From Cytobacillus oceanisediminis (GTDB taxonomy: Bacteria > Bacillota > Bacilli > Bacillales > Cytobacillaceae), in the NCBI RefSeq assembly GCF_004366035.1, contig NZ_SOEE01000003.1:1-64000 (forward strand): a stretch of 64,000 nt of DNA. Direction: 5' to 3'. Shown here one piece after another: positions 27,019-37,025 of this stretch. Below the pieces are notes generated by a model. That model was not told the DNA's origin. It saw only the letters and a list, made by a program, of their open reading frames with translations, and ran no database searches. The position numbers and the translations under genes were made by a program. Positions within the stretch are counted from its first letter, which is position 1, and every line of letters begins with the position of its first letter.

Positions 27019-27813
27019 GTGGGAACGATTCTAGATCAAATACTGTCTGAAAAAAGAAAAGAAGTCATCGGACTGCAGCAGGCAAAAGAATATTTTCAAC
27101 CAGGAGAAACCATTAATGAACGCTCCTTTATTAACAAGCTTGCATCAGGAAGTGAACTGGCTGTGATTGCAGAATTCAAAAGAGCCTCACCTTCAAAAGG
27201 TGATATAAATACCGGACAAAATCCGAAAGATCAGGCATTATTTTATAAAAAGTATGGTGCCGATGCCATTTCCGTTTTAACAGACAATAGGTTTTTTAAA
27301 GGCAGTTTTGCTGATCTGTCAGCAGTCAGAGAGACAGTCGACCTGCCCATCCTTTGCAAAGACTTCATTATAGACGAGGTGCAAATTTTAAAAGCAAAAG
27401 CATCAGGGGCAAACCTAATTTTACTCATTGCTGCTGCCATGGAAGCTGAACGGCTTCAAGAGCTTTTCAATTTTGCTGAAAGTGAAGGCCTTGAAGTATT
27501 AATGGAGGTTCATAATGAAGAAGAACTGGAAATAGCTCTTAGAACCGGTGCACAGCTGATCGGAGTCAATAACCGGAATTTAAAAACTTTCGAAGTAGAC
27601 CTTGGTATAACAGAAAAACTTGCCCCGCTAATTAAGAAGGCGGGAAAATTCCTGATCAGTGAAAGCGGGATTAAATCGGAAGACGATGTACGGCGTGTAA
27701 TAGCAGCAGGAGCAAACGCCATTCTTGTCGGAGAAGCATTCATGAAAGCAGATAATCTGGAAGGGCTTTTGAAGGCCATGAAAATTCCATTGCAGGGGGC
27801 TGTCAAACAATGA
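27019..27813 (+). CDS. trpC: Indole-3-glycerol-phosphate synthase
   Basis: A 264-residue TIM-barrel enzyme that closes the indole ring from CdRP. Seen: AEFKRASPSKGDI (catalytic Lys and Glu), LCKDFIID, LIGVNNRNLKTF and LISESGI. Starts with GTG 27019 behind AAGAGGTGATA. It is separate from TrpF, not fused as in enteric bacteria. It overlaps trpF by 4 nt. Confidence 0.96.
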   Translation: MGTILDQILSEKRKEVIGLQQAKEYFQPGETINERSFINKLASGSELAVIAEFKRASPSKGDINTGQNPKDQALFYKKYGADAISVLTDNRFFKGSFADLSAVRETVDLPILCKDFIIDEVQILKAKASGANLILLIAAAMEAERLQELFNFAESEGLEVLMEVHNEEELEIALRTGAQLIGVNNRNLKTFEVDLGITEKLAPLIKKAGKFLISESGIKSEDDVRRVIAAGANAILVGEAFMKADNLEGLLKAMKIPLQGAVKQ

Positions 27814-28433
27814 AGGTGAAGATTTGCGGAATTAGGGATATCAGCACGGCACTTTCTGCTATTGAAAACGGTGCGGATGCCCTCGGATTTGTTTTTGCTG
27901 AAAGCAAAAGAAAAATTAATCCTGAGGCAGCTGGGGAGATAATTAGAGAGCTTCCCAGAGAAGTTTTAAAAGTAGGAGTGTTTGTAAATGAAACGAAAGC
28001 GACCATTGAAGAAATAGCAAGTGTTTCAGGGATCAATGTCATTCAGCTTCATGGAGATGAAACGCCGGAATTTTGCAGCTCATTCTCTTTTCCGGTTATA
28101 AAAGCTCTGAGCGTTGGTTCACCAGATGATCTATCCCAACTGGATGAATATTCATGCGAATATATTCTTCTTGATAGTCCGAAAGGAAAATATCGGGGGG
28201 GCAACGGGATATCATTTGATTGGTCGATTCTAAACAAAAACCCAATGCAGGACAAAAAAATGATCCTCGCTGGAGGGCTCCATCCTGAAAATGTGGGAGA
28301 AGGAATTAAAGCAGCCAATCCTTATATGGTTGATGTAAGCAGCGGGGTTGAGACTGAAGGTAAGAAAGATCCGGAGAAAATAAAAAGATTCATAGATAAC
28401 GCTAAACGTGTGGAGAGGGAGGAAGTAAAATGA
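27810..28433 (+). CDS. trpF: Phosphoribosylanthranilate isomerase
   Basis: A 207-residue TIM-barrel isomerase that converts PRA to CdRP, the substrate of TrpC. KICGI at the N-terminus holds the catalytic Cys. [21 protein letters not shown] and the catalytic Asp in LLDS are visible. The phosphate-binding end is [10 protein letters not shown] and VSSGVET. Overlaps both neighbours by 4 nt. Confidence 0.95.
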   Translation: MKVKICGIRDISTALSAIENGADALGFVFAESKRKINPEAAGEIIRELPREVLKVGVFVNETKATIEEIASVSGINVIQLHGDETPEFCSSFSFPVIKALSVGSPDDLSQLDEYSCEYILLDSPKGKYRGGNGISFDWSILNKNPMQDKKMILAGGLHPENVGEGIKAANPYMVDVSSGVETEGKKDPEKIKRFIDNAKRVEREEVK

Positions 28434-29635
28434 ACGCAGCTTATACATTGCCTGATGAACGAGGTCATTTTGGGGATTTTGGAGGAAGGTATGTGCCGGA
28501 AACACTTATGCAGGCCATTCTTGAATTGGAAGAGGAGTATAAGAAGGCTCAAGCTGATGAAAGTTTTCAGAAAGAACTGCAGGCTTTACTGACAGACTAT
28601 GTCGGACGGGAAACTCCTCTTTATTTTGCTGAGAACCTCACAAAATACGCCGGCGGTGCGAAGGTCTATCTTAAAAGAGAAGATTTGAATCATACAGGTG
28701 CTCATAAAATAAACAACTCACTGGGCCAGGCTCTATTGGCGCTTCGAATGGGAAAAAGAAAAATAGTAGCTGAGACGGGTGCAGGACAGCATGGAGTCGC
28801 AACAGCAACTGCATGTGCGCTTTTAAATCTTGAATGCATTATTTTTATGGGTGAAGAGGACATCAGGAGACAGCAGCTGAACGTATTCAGAATGGAACTG
28901 CTTGGAGCGAAAGTTGTAGGGGTACAATCGGGAAGTGCCACATTAAAAGATGCAGTCAACGAAGCACTCCGCTACTGGGTGACAAATGTCGAGGATACTC
29001 ATTACATCCTTGGTTCTGTGATGGGACCGCATCCTTTTCCTATGATTGTACGGGATTTTCAGAGTGTTATTGGAAATGAGACGAAGAAGCAATACCTTGA
29101 AAAAGAAGGTAAACTCCCTAATGCAGTTGTGGCTTGCATTGGAGGCGGCAGCAATTCAATGGGCATGTTTTATCCCTTCATTAAAGATGAAACCGTCCGC
29201 ATGGTTGGGGTGGAAGCAGCTGGTTTGGGTACAGATACAAATAAGCACGCTGCTTCTTTAACAAAAGGAACTCCTGGAGTTCTTCATGGAGCATTAATGT
29301 ATTTGCTTCAGGACGAACACGGACAAATTCAGGAGGCTCATTCCATCTCAGCTGGCCTTGATTATCCAGGAGTTGGGCCGGAACACAGCTATTTGAAGGA
29401 CAGCGGAAGAGCCGAGTATGAATCCATTACAGACGATGAGGCGCTTGATGCATTAAAGCTATTATGCAAACTGGAAGGCATTATCCCTGCGCTGGAAAGT
29501 TCCCATGCCGTTGCCTATGCATTAAAGCTTGCACCGCAAATGAAAAAAGACGAAGGCCTTGTTATCTGTTTATCTGGCAGAGGAGATAAAGATGTAGAAA
29601 CTGTAAGAGCAAGATTAGGAGGGAAAGGACAATGA
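28430..29635 (+). CDS. trpB: Tryptophan synthase beta chain
   Basis: A 401-residue PLP enzyme that joins indole and serine. The PLP lysine lies in [22 protein letters not shown] and the phosphate-binding GGGSNSMG are intact. Typical TrpB1 length. It works as an alpha2-beta2 complex with TrpA, encoded next and overlapping by 4 nt. Confidence 0.97.
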   Translation: MNAAYTLPDERGHFGDFGGRYVPETLMQAILELEEEYKKAQADESFQKELQALLTDYVGRETPLYFAENLTKYAGGAKVYLKREDLNHTGAHKINNSLGQALLALRMGKRKIVAETGAGQHGVATATACALLNLECIIFMGEEDIRRQQLNVFRMELLGAKVVGVQSGSATLKDAVNEALRYWVTNVEDTHYILGSVMGPHPFPMIVRDFQSVIGNETKKQYLEKEGKLPNAVVACIGGGSNSMGMFYPFIKDETVRMVGVEAAGLGTDTNKHAASLTKGTPGVLHGALMYLLQDEHGQIQEAHSISAGLDYPGVGPEHSYLKDSGRAEYESITDDEALDALKLLCKLEGIIPALESSHAVAYALKLAPQMKKDEGLVICLSGRGDKDVETVRARLGGKGQ

Positions 29636-30417
29636 ACCGGGTTGAAAAAGTTTTTCAGAGCCTAAAGCAAAACAGAGAAAAAGCATTTGTGCCATATATA
29701 ATGGCTGGGGATGGAGGGTTAGAGACACTGGCCGAGAAAATCACATTCCTCGAAAAAGCGGGAGCAACTGCCATTGAAATTGGGATTCCGTTTTCGGATC
29801 CGGTTGCCGATGGACCTGTAATCCAGCAGGCTGGCATTCGAGCATTAGAAGCCGGAACAACACTTAGAGGCGTCTTAGCAAAAATTGCGGAAATCCGTCC
29901 TATTGTTCACATCCCGCTTATCTTTATGACATACATGAATCCGCTCATGGCCTATGGCATTGGCAACTTTATTTCTGATGCCTCTAAGTCTGGGGTAGAC
30001 GGATTAATATTGCCTGATCTTCCTGCAGAGGAAGAGGAGATAATTGCACCAATTGCAGAGAGAGCTGGAATCGAAATTATCCGCCTTGTGACCTTAACCA
30101 GTCCATTAGAGCGGATACAGGCGATTGCAAACAAAGGGAAAGGCTTTTTATACGCTGTTACGGTTAATGGCATCACAGGGGCAAGAAAAGAATTTAAAGA
30201 AGAGCTTGGAAAGCATTTGGAGAAGGTTAAGGATGTTAGTTCAATACCAGTATTGGCCGGCTTCGGAATTTCTGAACCACAGCATGTAAAAGAAATGAAT
30301 CAGCATTGTGACGGGGTAATCGTTGGAAGCAAGATCATAGAGCTTTTTCAAAGCGGTGAGTTAGCAAAAATTGAAGAGTTGATCGCTTCATCTAAAATAG
30401 AAGAAATTAAAATGTGA
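29632..30417 (+). CDS. trpA: Tryptophan synthase alpha chain
   Basis: A 261-residue TIM-barrel that splits indole-3-glycerol phosphate and channels indole to TrpB. Catalytic Asp in [13 protein letters not shown], early Glu in AIEIGIPFS, and phosphate-binding GFGISEP and GVIVGSKII are all present. Last gene of trpEGDCFBA. Confidence 0.97.
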   Translation: MNRVEKVFQSLKQNREKAFVPYIMAGDGGLETLAEKITFLEKAGATAIEIGIPFSDPVADGPVIQQAGIRALEAGTTLRGVLAKIAEIRPIVHIPLIFMTYMNPLMAYGIGNFISDASKSGVDGLILPDLPAEEEEIIAPIAERAGIEIIRLVTLTSPLERIQAIANKGKGFLYAVTVNGITGARKEFKEELGKHLEKVKDVSSIPVLAGFGISEPQHVKEMNQHCDGVIVGSKIIELFQSGELAKIEELIASSKIEEIKM

Positions 30418-30419
30418 AA

Positions 30420-30453
30420 CAAAAGCTTTCTCCTTGATGGAGGAAGCTTTTTA
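30420..30453 (+). terminator. trp operon terminator
   Basis: Stem AAAAGCTT(T)CTCC / GGAGGAAGCTTTT with a 5-nt loop and a T run, right after the trpA stop codon. Confidence 0.9.
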
Positions 30454-30492
30454 TTTGATTAAGCCCATTTTTAAAAATATTTATTGTAAAGG

Positions 30493-30520
30493 TTGACATG
30501 CAAAGTGAATACTTTATAAT
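30493..30520 (+). promoter_or_regulatory. Promoter of ABC importer operon
   Basis: TTGACA (30493-30498) and TATAAT (30515-30520) are 16 nt apart, about 50 nt before the ATPase start codon. No clear operator was recognised. Confidence 0.8.
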
Positions 30521-30572
30521 TACAAGTAATCCGAGTAAATTAATGAGATTTATAGGAATAGGTGATCTTTGA

Positions 30573-31361
30573 ATGTTCATTGAGATAAACGATGTGAATA
30601 AACAATATAGCGATAAAGAAAATCGTCCTGTTGACGTCTTGAAAGATATTAATTTATCCATTGAGAAAGGCCAGTTTGTTTCAATTTTAGGCCCTTCAGG
30701 ATGCGGAAAGTCAACACTTCTTTCAATCGTCGCAGGGCTTACTAAAACAACTTCAGGCCACATTCAAATCGACGGAAAAACCATAACAAAGCCCGGAAAA
30801 GACAGGGGAATGGTTTTCCAGCAGGCAGCCTTATTCCCTTGGCTGACAGTCATGGAAAATGTCACGTTTCCGCTGAAAAAAGAAATGAAGAAGAAGGATG
30901 CTGAGGAAACAGCACTTAAATATCTGCAAATGGTTCAGCTGGGAAAATATATATCCCATTATCCTCATGAACTTTCTGGAGGAATGCAGCAGAGAGTAGC
31001 GATTGCGAGAGCACTTGCGATGAACCCGGAAACACTCTTAATGGATGAACCATTCGGAGCACTTGATGAACAGACCCGTTCGCGCCTGCACGGACAGCTG
31101 GAAAACATCTGGACTGAGACGAAGAAAACCATTCTTTTTGTTACTCATAGCATCTCAGAATCTATTAAACTGTCAGATCGAATCATTGTTATGGGAACAA
31201 AGCCCGGAATCATTTTACAGGATATAACGGTTGATATCCCCAGACCCCGTGAGGAACACAAAAATGAAATGCTTGAGATTGAAGACCACATTATGAAATA
31301 TCTGAAGAAGGAAATTGATAAAGTTGTAAGTGAGGAACTCCAATATGCAAACAGCTATTAA
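30573..31361 (+). CDS. ABC importer ATPase (nitrate/sulfonate/taurine type)
   Basis: A 262-residue ABC ATPase. Walker A is GPSGCGKST, the signature LSGGMQQRVAIARAL, Walker B TLLMDEP and the H-loop FVTHSISES. Sequence style matches the SsuB/TauB/NrtD group. It energises import through the permease encoded next. RBS TAGGTGATC precedes the ATG. The 3' end overlaps the permease start by 17 nt. Confidence 0.93.
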   Translation: MFIEINDVNKQYSDKENRPVDVLKDINLSIEKGQFVSILGPSGCGKSTLLSIVAGLTKTTSGHIQIDGKTITKPGKDRGMVFQQAALFPWLTVMENVTFPLKKEMKKKDAEETALKYLQMVQLGKYISHYPHELSGGMQQRVAIARALAMNPETLLMDEPFGALDEQTRSRLHGQLENIWTETKKTILFVTHSISESIKLSDRIIVMGTKPGIILQDITVDIPRPREEHKNEMLEIEDHIMKYLKKEIDKVVSEELQYANSY

Positions 31362-32100
31362 AAGAATTATATTTTTTGCAGCCATTATTGCATTTTGGGA
31401 AATTGGGTCACGGCTTGAGTTTTGGCATCCTTTGATTTTCCCTTCCCTTTCCAGTGTATTCAGTGCCCTTGTTGAAGGGTTTCAGGATAAAACTCTCATT
31501 TATGATTTAATCGCCAGTTTTAAAAGGCTCGCAGTCGGTCTTGCTATCAGCCTTGTCATTGGCACATTGATTGGTATTCTCCTCGGAAAATCCAAAACAG
31601 CTGATGAAACACTGGGTGCAGTCATCCTTGCCTTGCAAAGTGTTCCCAGCATCGTCTGGCTGCCGATCGCAATTATGTGGTTTGGCTTAAATGAAAAGGC
31701 TGTTATTTTTGTAACCATACTTGGCGGTACATTTGTAATGGCACTGAACATGCGAACAGGCATAAAAAATGTTTCACCATTATATATCAAGGCAGCTCAG
31801 ACAATGGGTGCGAATGGAATTGATTTATTCACAAGAGTCATCTTTCCAGCATCCATTCCATACGTTGTCACTGGTTCACGACTTGCCTGGGCATTTGCCT
31901 GGCGTGCATTGATGGCCGGTGAGCTTTTAAGCACAGGACCAGGATTGGGCTACACACTTCGATACGCTTCAGACTTTGGAAGAATGGACATCGTAATCGG
32001 TGTCATGATTATTATTGGAGCTATTGGAATGATTGTTGACCAATTCATATTCCAGCGCATTGAAAAATCAGTCATAAAAAAATGGGGACTTGAGTCTTAA
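31345..32100 (+). CDS. ABC importer permease (SsuC/TauC/NrtB-like)
   Basis: A 251-residue permease with about six helices and the EAA-type loop AAQTMGANGIDLFTRVIFPASIPYV that docks on the ATPase. I chose ATG 31345, with GAGGA at 31332; GTG 31330 has no RBS. It belongs with the ATPase before it and the binding protein after it. Confidence 0.92.
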   Translation: MQTAIKRIIFFAAIIAFWEIGSRLEFWHPLIFPSLSSVFSALVEGFQDKTLIYDLIASFKRLAVGLAISLVIGTLIGILLGKSKTADETLGAVILALQSVPSIVWLPIAIMWFGLNEKAVIFVTILGGTFVMALNMRTGIKNVSPLYIKAAQTMGANGIDLFTRVIFPASIPYVVTGSRLAWAFAWRALMAGELLSTGPGLGYTLRYASDFGRMDIVIGVMIIIGAIGMIVDQFIFQRIEKSVIKKWGLES

Positions 32101-32116
32101 TTTTGGAGGGGTATAA

Positions 32117-33109
32117 ATGAAAAAGGCTATTTTATGGGTTGCTGTCTTATTTACTTTCACCGGGCTGCTTGCCGGATGCGGTGCATCTGAGAAGAGCAGC
32201 GGAGGCGAAGACAAGATTGTCATCGGTTATTTCCCGAATATCAATCATGTGCCAGCAATGGTTGCGAAAGATCAAGGCTATTTTGAAAAACAGCTTGGCG
32301 ATGGTACTAAAGTAGAATACAAGACATTTGCAGAAGGCGGTTCATTCATGACTGCCCTGAAAACGGGCGACATTGATGCAGGCCTAGTAGGACCCGGACC
32401 AGCAATGAACAACTTCTCAACCGGGGCTGATGTTAAGATTATCGCAGGTGCCTCAACAGGCGGAACAGTTATCCTTGCCAGAGAAGGAGTAGAAATTAAC
32501 TCACTAGAAGACTTCCAGGGTAAAACGTTTATTACACCTGGCGTTGGCTGCACACATGATGTCCAGTATGAAACATATCTTGAAGAAGCCGGGATCACTT
32601 CAGCTCGCATTGGCGGTACCATGAAGCATTTAACAGGCAACCCTGCACAATATGCAAGTATGCTGAAAACAGGTAAAGTCGATATCGCAGTTGCTCCCGA
32701 ACCATGGGCAGCTGTCATTGAACAGGAAACAAACGCTGAAGTCGTAATTGGCTGGGATGAAGTATCTTTCGGTGAAACACTTCCGGCATCAGTATTGGTT
32801 GCTACTGGCGATGCAGTAAAGAACAGCCCGGAAAAAGTACAGAAAATCGTTGATGCACATAAAGATGCAGTTAAATTTATCGAAGAAAATCCTGAAGAAG
32901 CAAAAGCAATTACTATCAAAGACATTAAAGAAGTGACTGGCCAGGAACTGGAAAAAGAAGTCGTAAACCGCGCCTGGGAAAGAATTGGGTTCACTTACGA
33001 TGTTGATGCAGACGCAATCCAGGAATTTGCAGATTCATCCTACACTTTAAAATTCCTGAAAGATAAACCTGAATTCAGTGAACTGATTGCGAACAATTTT
33101 ATTAAATAA
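32117..33109 (+). CDS. ABC importer substrate-binding lipoprotein (SsuA/NMT1-like)
   Basis: A 330-residue lipoprotein. Signal peptide MKKAILWVAVLFTFTG ends in the lipobox LLAGC. The mature part is an NMT1/SsuA-like two-lobe receptor (IVIGYFPNINHVPAMVAKDQGY; LKTGDIDAGLVGPGPA). Substrates in this family are sulfonates, taurine, nitrate or pyrimidine/thiamine precursors; sequence alone does not decide. The order ATPase-permease-receptor matches sulfonate-type loci, but no monooxygenase gene is attached. Confidence 0.92.
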   Translation: MKKAILWVAVLFTFTGLLAGCGASEKSSGGEDKIVIGYFPNINHVPAMVAKDQGYFEKQLGDGTKVEYKTFAEGGSFMTALKTGDIDAGLVGPGPAMNNFSTGADVKIIAGASTGGTVILAREGVEINSLEDFQGKTFITPGVGCTHDVQYETYLEEAGITSARIGGTMKHLTGNPAQYASMLKTGKVDIAVAPEPWAAVIEQETNAEVVIGWDEVSFGETLPASVLVATGDAVKNSPEKVQKIVDAHKDAVKFIEENPEEAKAITIKDIKEVTGQELEKEVVNRAWERIGFTYDVDADAIQEFADSSYTLKFLKDKPEFSELIANNFIK

Positions 33110-33122
33110 TCATACTTGGACT

Positions 33123-33147
33123 GGAGCCCGAATGGGTTCCGGTTTTT
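33123..33147 (+). terminator. Terminator of ABC importer operon
   Basis: Stem GGAGCCC / GGGTTCC with a GAAT loop, followed by GG and five T residues. Confidence 0.7.
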
Positions 33148-33159
33148 CTTATGTTATTG

Positions 33160-33490
33160 GGGAAAGGAAATTTGTTTGGCGCATTTGTGAAAAGCGACAG
33201 CGCGATAAAGAGACAGGAGCGGTGAGAAAAAAGAGATACGACGGCGCGAATAACCTGCTGGATGACGCGAATGTGGGGAAGTAAGACGCATTAACGTTGT
33301 AATAGCGCAAAAAAATTAAAAGATCTGCGCAATAACCTGTCCTGGAGACGCAATTTCCATCAGACATAATGAAAGATATTGACGCGATTACTTTTGATAT
33401 TGTAAAAAGTCATATGGCGAAACATACAAGAATTCGCGCATAAAAGTAATATATCCGCCCGAACCTGAAGCCTGCCACGTATAAAACGTA
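33160..33490. repeat. Degenerate CGCGCA-type repeat zone
   Basis: Short blocks containing GCGC or ACGC recur every 15-30 bp (GCGCGATAA, GGCGCGAATAACC, GACGCGAATG, AGACGCATTAACG, TAGCGCAAAAAAAT, TGCGCAATAACC, GACGCAATT, GACGCGATTAC, TTCGCGCATAAAAGTAAT). They look like eroded copies of the submodules of the ordered array next door. No credible gene: the reading frames across it lack RBS and normal codon use. Confidence 0.6.
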
Positions 33491-33493
33491 CAC

Positions 33494-34222
33494 CTTGCGC
33501 AGGGAGCCACCCCCGTGTGAATATCGGAATCCGCGCGCAAAGGTAAAATCCCACGCAAAACAAAAGGATGCCCGCGTAGAAGTAGCCCGCCCGCGCGTAA
33601 CTCATCCAAATCCGCGCACAAAAGTAATAATCCCGCGCAAAAAAGAAGGAAGCCCGCGCAAAAAAACGTGCACCTCGCGCAGAAGTAGCCCGCCCGCACG
33701 TAACTCATCCAAATCCGCGCACAAAGTTAATAATCCCGCGCAAAACAAAAGGAAGCTCGCGCAAAAAAACGTGCACCTCGCGCAGAAGTAGCCCGCCCGC
33801 ACGTAACTCACCCAAATCCGCGCACAAAAGTAATAATCCCGCGCAAAACAAAAGGATGCCCGCGCAAAAAAACGTGCACCTCGCGCAGAAGTAGCCCGCC
33901 CGCACGTAACTCACCCAAATCCGCGCACAAAGTTAATAATCCCGCGCAAAAAAACGTGCACCTTGCGCAGAAGTAGCCCGCCCGCACGTAACTCACCCAA
34001 ATCCGCGCACAAAGTTAATAATCCCGCGCAAAACAAAAGGAAGCCCGCGCAACAAAACGTCCCCTCCGCGCAGAAGCAGCCCGCCCGCACGTAACTCACC
34101 CAAATCCGCGCACAAAGTTAATAATCCCGCGCAAAACAAAAGGAAGCTCGCGCAAAAAAACGCGACCCCCCCGCGCAGAAGTAGCCCGCCCGCTCGTAAA
34201 TCATCCAAATCCGCGCGAGCTT
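33494..34222. repeat. Tandem repeat array, 103-bp unit, about seven copies
   Basis: The marker GTAACTCAYCCAAATCCGCG recurs at 33597, 33700, 33803, 33906, 33988, 34091 and (as GTAAATCA) 34196, giving spacings of 103, 103, 103, 82, 103 and 105. Each unit is itself built of five submodules of 14-25 bp, four of which begin with a CCGCGCA-like core. The 82-bp copy lacks one submodule. Since 103 is not a multiple of three the frame rotates from copy to copy, so the nested frames (for example those translating to MSYVRAGYFCARCTFF) are not genes. There are no unique spacers, so it is not a CRISPR array. GC content is far above the surroundings. Confidence 0.93.
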
Positions 34223-34320
34223 AACAACATCAGCAAACAAATCTCCAGGTTTAACTTTCGCGCCAAAAAGGAAAAATACCATGCAAGTGACAAAACAACT
34301 TAGAAACAGGAGTGGCGCAA

Positions 34321-34899
34321 ATGAAAAAAGGTATGGGTGTTTTAATTGCTGTTATTGCTGCAGTAGTCATAGCAGGCATAATGCTGATGTCCAGTTATAA
34401 CGGGTTTGTAAGTGCTGAGGAAAATGTGGACCAGGCTTATTCTCAAATTGAGAACCAGCTGCAGAGAAGGCTGGATTTGATTCCTAATCTGGTAAATACA
34501 GTAAAGGGATATGCTGCTCACGAGAAGGAGACAATTCAGGCAATATCAGATGCTCGTGCGAGATTGGCGGGAGCCCGGTCTCCTGAAGAGGAAGCTGCCG
34601 CAAACGCTGAGCTGTCAAGTGCTTTGAGCCGTCTGCTTGTAGTGGTGGAGAACTATCCAAATCTAAAAGCAGATAAGCAGTTTACCCAATTAATGGACGA
34701 GCTTGCTGGTACAGAAAATCGGATTTCAGTTTCCCGAAAGGATTATAACGACCAGGTTGCTGTATATAACAAAAAAGTAAAAAGGTTTCCGGGTGCAATT
34801 GTTGCAGGGATAACTGGCTTTGATGAAAAAGAGTATTTTAGGGCGGATCCGCTGGCGAATGAAGCACCTGAAGTTGACTTTGGAGGCAATGGAGAATGA
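34321..34899 (+). CDS. LemA family protein
   Basis: A 192-residue LemA protein. An N-terminal membrane anchor (about residues 5-25) is followed by the LemA helical core ([60 protein letters not shown]). LemA proteins are usually partnered by TPM/YgcG proteins, as here. I chose ATG 34321 with CAGGAGT upstream; GTG 34312 would overlap the RBS. The two genes overlap by 4 nt. Confidence 0.94.
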   Translation: MKKGMGVLIAVIAAVVIAGIMLMSSYNGFVSAEENVDQAYSQIENQLQRRLDLIPNLVNTVKGYAAHEKETIQAISDARARLAGARSPEEEAAANAELSSALSRLLVVVENYPNLKADKQFTQLMDELAGTENRISVSRKDYNDQVAVYNKKVKRFPGAIVAGITGFDEKEYFRADPLANEAPEVDFGGNGE

Positions 34900-35630
34900 T
34901 CATCCGCAGGGTCTCTCTGACCCTTCTGTTAGTAAATTTAATAATGGGTGCATTCCAGGTCCATGCAGATGAACCCATACCGCAGCCTGCTGGAGATATT
35001 TATGTCCAGGATTTTGCGGAGGTCCTGAATGACCAGGAAAAATCTGAATTGAATAACCTGGGAAGGCAATTGGAAGATAAGACATCTGCACAGGTTGCGG
35101 TTTTAACTGTTGGAACTACTGGGGACAGACCGATTGAAGAATATGCAAATGAAGCTTTCCGGTCTTATGGCATAGGCAGTGCCGCAGAGAATAACGGTGT
35201 CCTCTTGGTTGTGGCCATGCAGGATCGGAAGGTGCGGATTGAGGTTGGTTATGGGCTTGAAGGACAGATTCCCGATGGAAAAGCAGGCAGGATTCTGGAT
35301 GAAGTTACCCTTCCATATCTTCAGGATGGCCAGCCCAACAGAGCTGTAATTGAAACCTATAAGGTGCTTGTTCAGGAAGCTGCCGGGGAAGAAGTGAATT
35401 TAGGCGGCAATTATGCTGATGCAGGGACACAGGATAGAGGCAGTAGCATACCGTCCTGGCTGATAATTTTAATTGTTGTTGGATTATTGTTTTTAGACAT
35501 TAAATTTTTTGGAGGAGCCTTTTCATACGCCATCCTTTCCATTCTCTCAAGAGGTGGAAGTGGCGGCGGCGGTCCCCGGGGAGGGGGCGGCGGTTCATCC
35601 GGCGGAGGTGGAGCCAGCCGAGGCTGGTGA
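34896..35630 (+). CDS. TPM domain (YgcG-like) membrane protein
   Basis: A 244-residue protein. Signal peptide (1-24), then an extracytoplasmic TPM/YgcG domain (about 30-165; [34 protein letters not shown]), a transmembrane helix (about 187-207) and a Gly/Ser-rich tail ending [11 protein letters not shown] domains act in photosystem repair in plants and have phosphatase-like or chaperone roles; the bacterial role is unclear. It forms a pair with LemA. Confidence 0.92.
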   Translation: MIIRRVSLTLLLVNLIMGAFQVHADEPIPQPAGDIYVQDFAEVLNDQEKSELNNLGRQLEDKTSAQVAVLTVGTTGDRPIEEYANEAFRSYGIGSAAENNGVLLVVAMQDRKVRIEVGYGLEGQIPDGKAGRILDEVTLPYLQDGQPNRAVIETYKVLVQEAAGEEVNLGGNYADAGTQDRGSSIPSWLIILIVVGLLFLDIKFFGGAFSYAILSILSRGGSGGGGPRGGGGGSSGGGGASRGW

Positions 35631-35638
35631 TAAATGAA

Positions 35639-35665
35639 AAAGAGCGGGAGCAACTCCCGCTTTTC
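35639..35665. terminator. Bidirectional terminator
   Basis: Stem AAGAGCGGGAG / CTCCCGCTTTT with a 3-nt loop, between the TPM gene and the opposing methyltransferase gene. Confidence 0.88.
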
Positions 35666-35669
35666 TCCA

Positions 35670-36266
35670 TTATTTGATTCCAGTTACACATACGGTTAGG
35701 ACGGGGCGTGCTTCTTTATATGAAATGGAAATAGAATGGAATCCAGCGGCTTCCATATCAGTTTTGATCACCTTTCCGAGATTTTTGGCAATGTTGTCAT
35801 CTGCTCCATCTTCTCTTGGCTGAACGGTGACGGCAATTATTCCGTCTTCCTCAAGCATCCCATAGAGATGCTGAAGTGACTCTCTTGGTTTTGTCCATAA
35901 TGGATAATTGTTGACTGAAAATATCTTATTATACGTTTTATCAGGGAAGTAATCGTGTATATCTTTTACGAACAATCTGACCTTTCCCTGACGAATATAG
36001 TCATCATTCAGTTTGGCTGCTGAAGCCTTCATATCTTCGGATACATCAACTCCATCCGTTTCTGCATGGCGGCAGTGATCCATTATATGCCTGATGCTGT
36101 AGCCAGGGCCAAAGCCTACTTCTAAAATTGAGTCCCTGCGATTAATCTTTAATTGTTGTATTGTCCATTTGTTAATCTTGCGGTTTTCAAGGTACATGAT
36201 TTTCCCGGCAAGCTTCCCTAGTAATCCTGCTGGTTTCTCAAATTGTTTTGCTAAAATATCGAACAT
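35670..36266 (-). CDS. Class I SAM-dependent methyltransferase
   Basis: A 198-residue Rossmann-fold methyltransferase. SAM motif I ILEVGFGPGYS, the acidic end of strand 2 in DGVDVSEDM, and the motif IAVTVQPRED in the later strand are visible. The substrate is unknown. I chose the ATG at 36266 because CGAGGTGATAGAC precedes it. A single leftward gene. Confidence 0.87.
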   Translation of the reverse strand: MFDILAKQFEKPAGLLGKLAGKIMYLENRKINKWTIQQLKINRRDSILEVGFGPGYSIRHIMDHCRHAETDGVDVSEDMKASAAKLNDDYIRQGKVRLFVKDIHDYFPDKTYNKIFSVNNYPLWTKPRESLQHLYGMLEEDGIIAVTVQPREDGADDNIAKNLGKVIKTDMEAAGFHSISISYKEARPVLTVCVTGIK

Positions 36267-36396
36267 GTCTATCACCTCGTTGCTTAATACTTATATTTAG
36301 TCCCTTTAAAGAGGTTCTAAACCTATTCCGTAAAATGGATAAATAATTTTTAACTGGAAAAGGTACTAATATGAATTAAGATTGGAGGAAGTCCGG

Positions 36397-36996
36397 TTGA
36401 TTTATAGCGAAGATCAATACCGAAAAGATTTAAACCGGTATATTGACAATATCGACAATCAGATTCATTCTATTTCCAAAACGCTAGAGGACTTCAGTTG
36501 CTGTATTTTATCCGATTTCGAAAACTTGCAGAAGGCGGTAACAGAGGCTCATACAATTGCTTCGACTTATTATCTTCAGTCATATTTATCGCCGTATACT
36601 AAGGAATATTCAAGCTTATCATTGGCCGCCCAGCATTTATCAGAAAAAAGGCATGGAGGGCTTATTGTTGTTGAGAGAAGACTGCCTATAGGCGATTACC
36701 TTCATAATGGGACGCCAATTGGAGCAAAAGTAAGCAGCACACTGCTTGAAACCATTTTTTATCCTGGAAACCCTTTGCATGACGGCAGTATTTTAATAAA
36801 AGAAGATACCATTATTTCTGCAGGCAACATCCTGCCTCTTGCCAATAAAACCATTGAAGGGAAAAAACTTGGGACAAGGCATAGAGCGGCAATTGGACTT
36901 ACTGAAAAATCAGATGCTGTTGCCATTGTAGTTTCAGAGGAAACAGGCCGTATTTCTTTTGCAGTGGAAGGACAACTGTATACAATCAGGACATGA
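36397..36996 (+). CDS. cdaS: Diadenylate cyclase CdaS (sporulation type)
   Basis: A 199-residue c-di-AMP synthase. The first 60 residues form the YojJ/CdaS-type helical domain (inhibitory in B. subtilis CdaS). The DisA_N (DAC) domain follows, with HDGSILI in place of the usual DGA and the ATP-binding GTRHRAAIG. No membrane helices, so it is not CdaA; no HhH domain, so it is not DisA. Starts at TTG 36397, with TTGGAGGAAG upstream. In B. subtilis cdaS is expressed in the forespore. Confidence 0.92.
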   Translation: MIYSEDQYRKDLNRYIDNIDNQIHSISKTLEDFSCCILSDFENLQKAVTEAHTIASTYYLQSYLSPYTKEYSSLSLAAQHLSEKRHGGLIVVERRLPIGDYLHNGTPIGAKVSSTLLETIFYPGNPLHDGSILIKEDTIISAGNILPLANKTIEGKKLGTRHRAAIGLTEKSDAVAIVVSEETGRISFAVEGQLYTIRT

Positions 36997-37022
36997 AAAT
37001 CCCCCGAAAAATGGGGGATTTG
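36997..37022 (+). terminator. Terminator of cdaS
   Basis: Stem AAATCCCCC / GGGGGATTT with a 7-nt loop directly after the stop codon. The T tail is short. Confidence 0.75.
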
Positions 37023-37025
37023 TCA

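Noticed and set aside
32278..32994. 238-codon frame antisense to the substrate-binding protein
   Set aside because: Shadow of a well-supported gene; no RBS or domain.
33602..34208. Several nested minus-strand reading frames with Cys/Leu-rich peptides (MSYVRAGYFCARC...)
   Set aside because: They are the same repeat unit read again every 103 bp. The frame rotates, no RBS precedes them, and the composition reflects the GC-rich repeat.
33494..34222. CRISPR array
   Set aside because: Units are directly adjacent with no unique spacers, the unit is 103 bp, and no cas genes are in the window.
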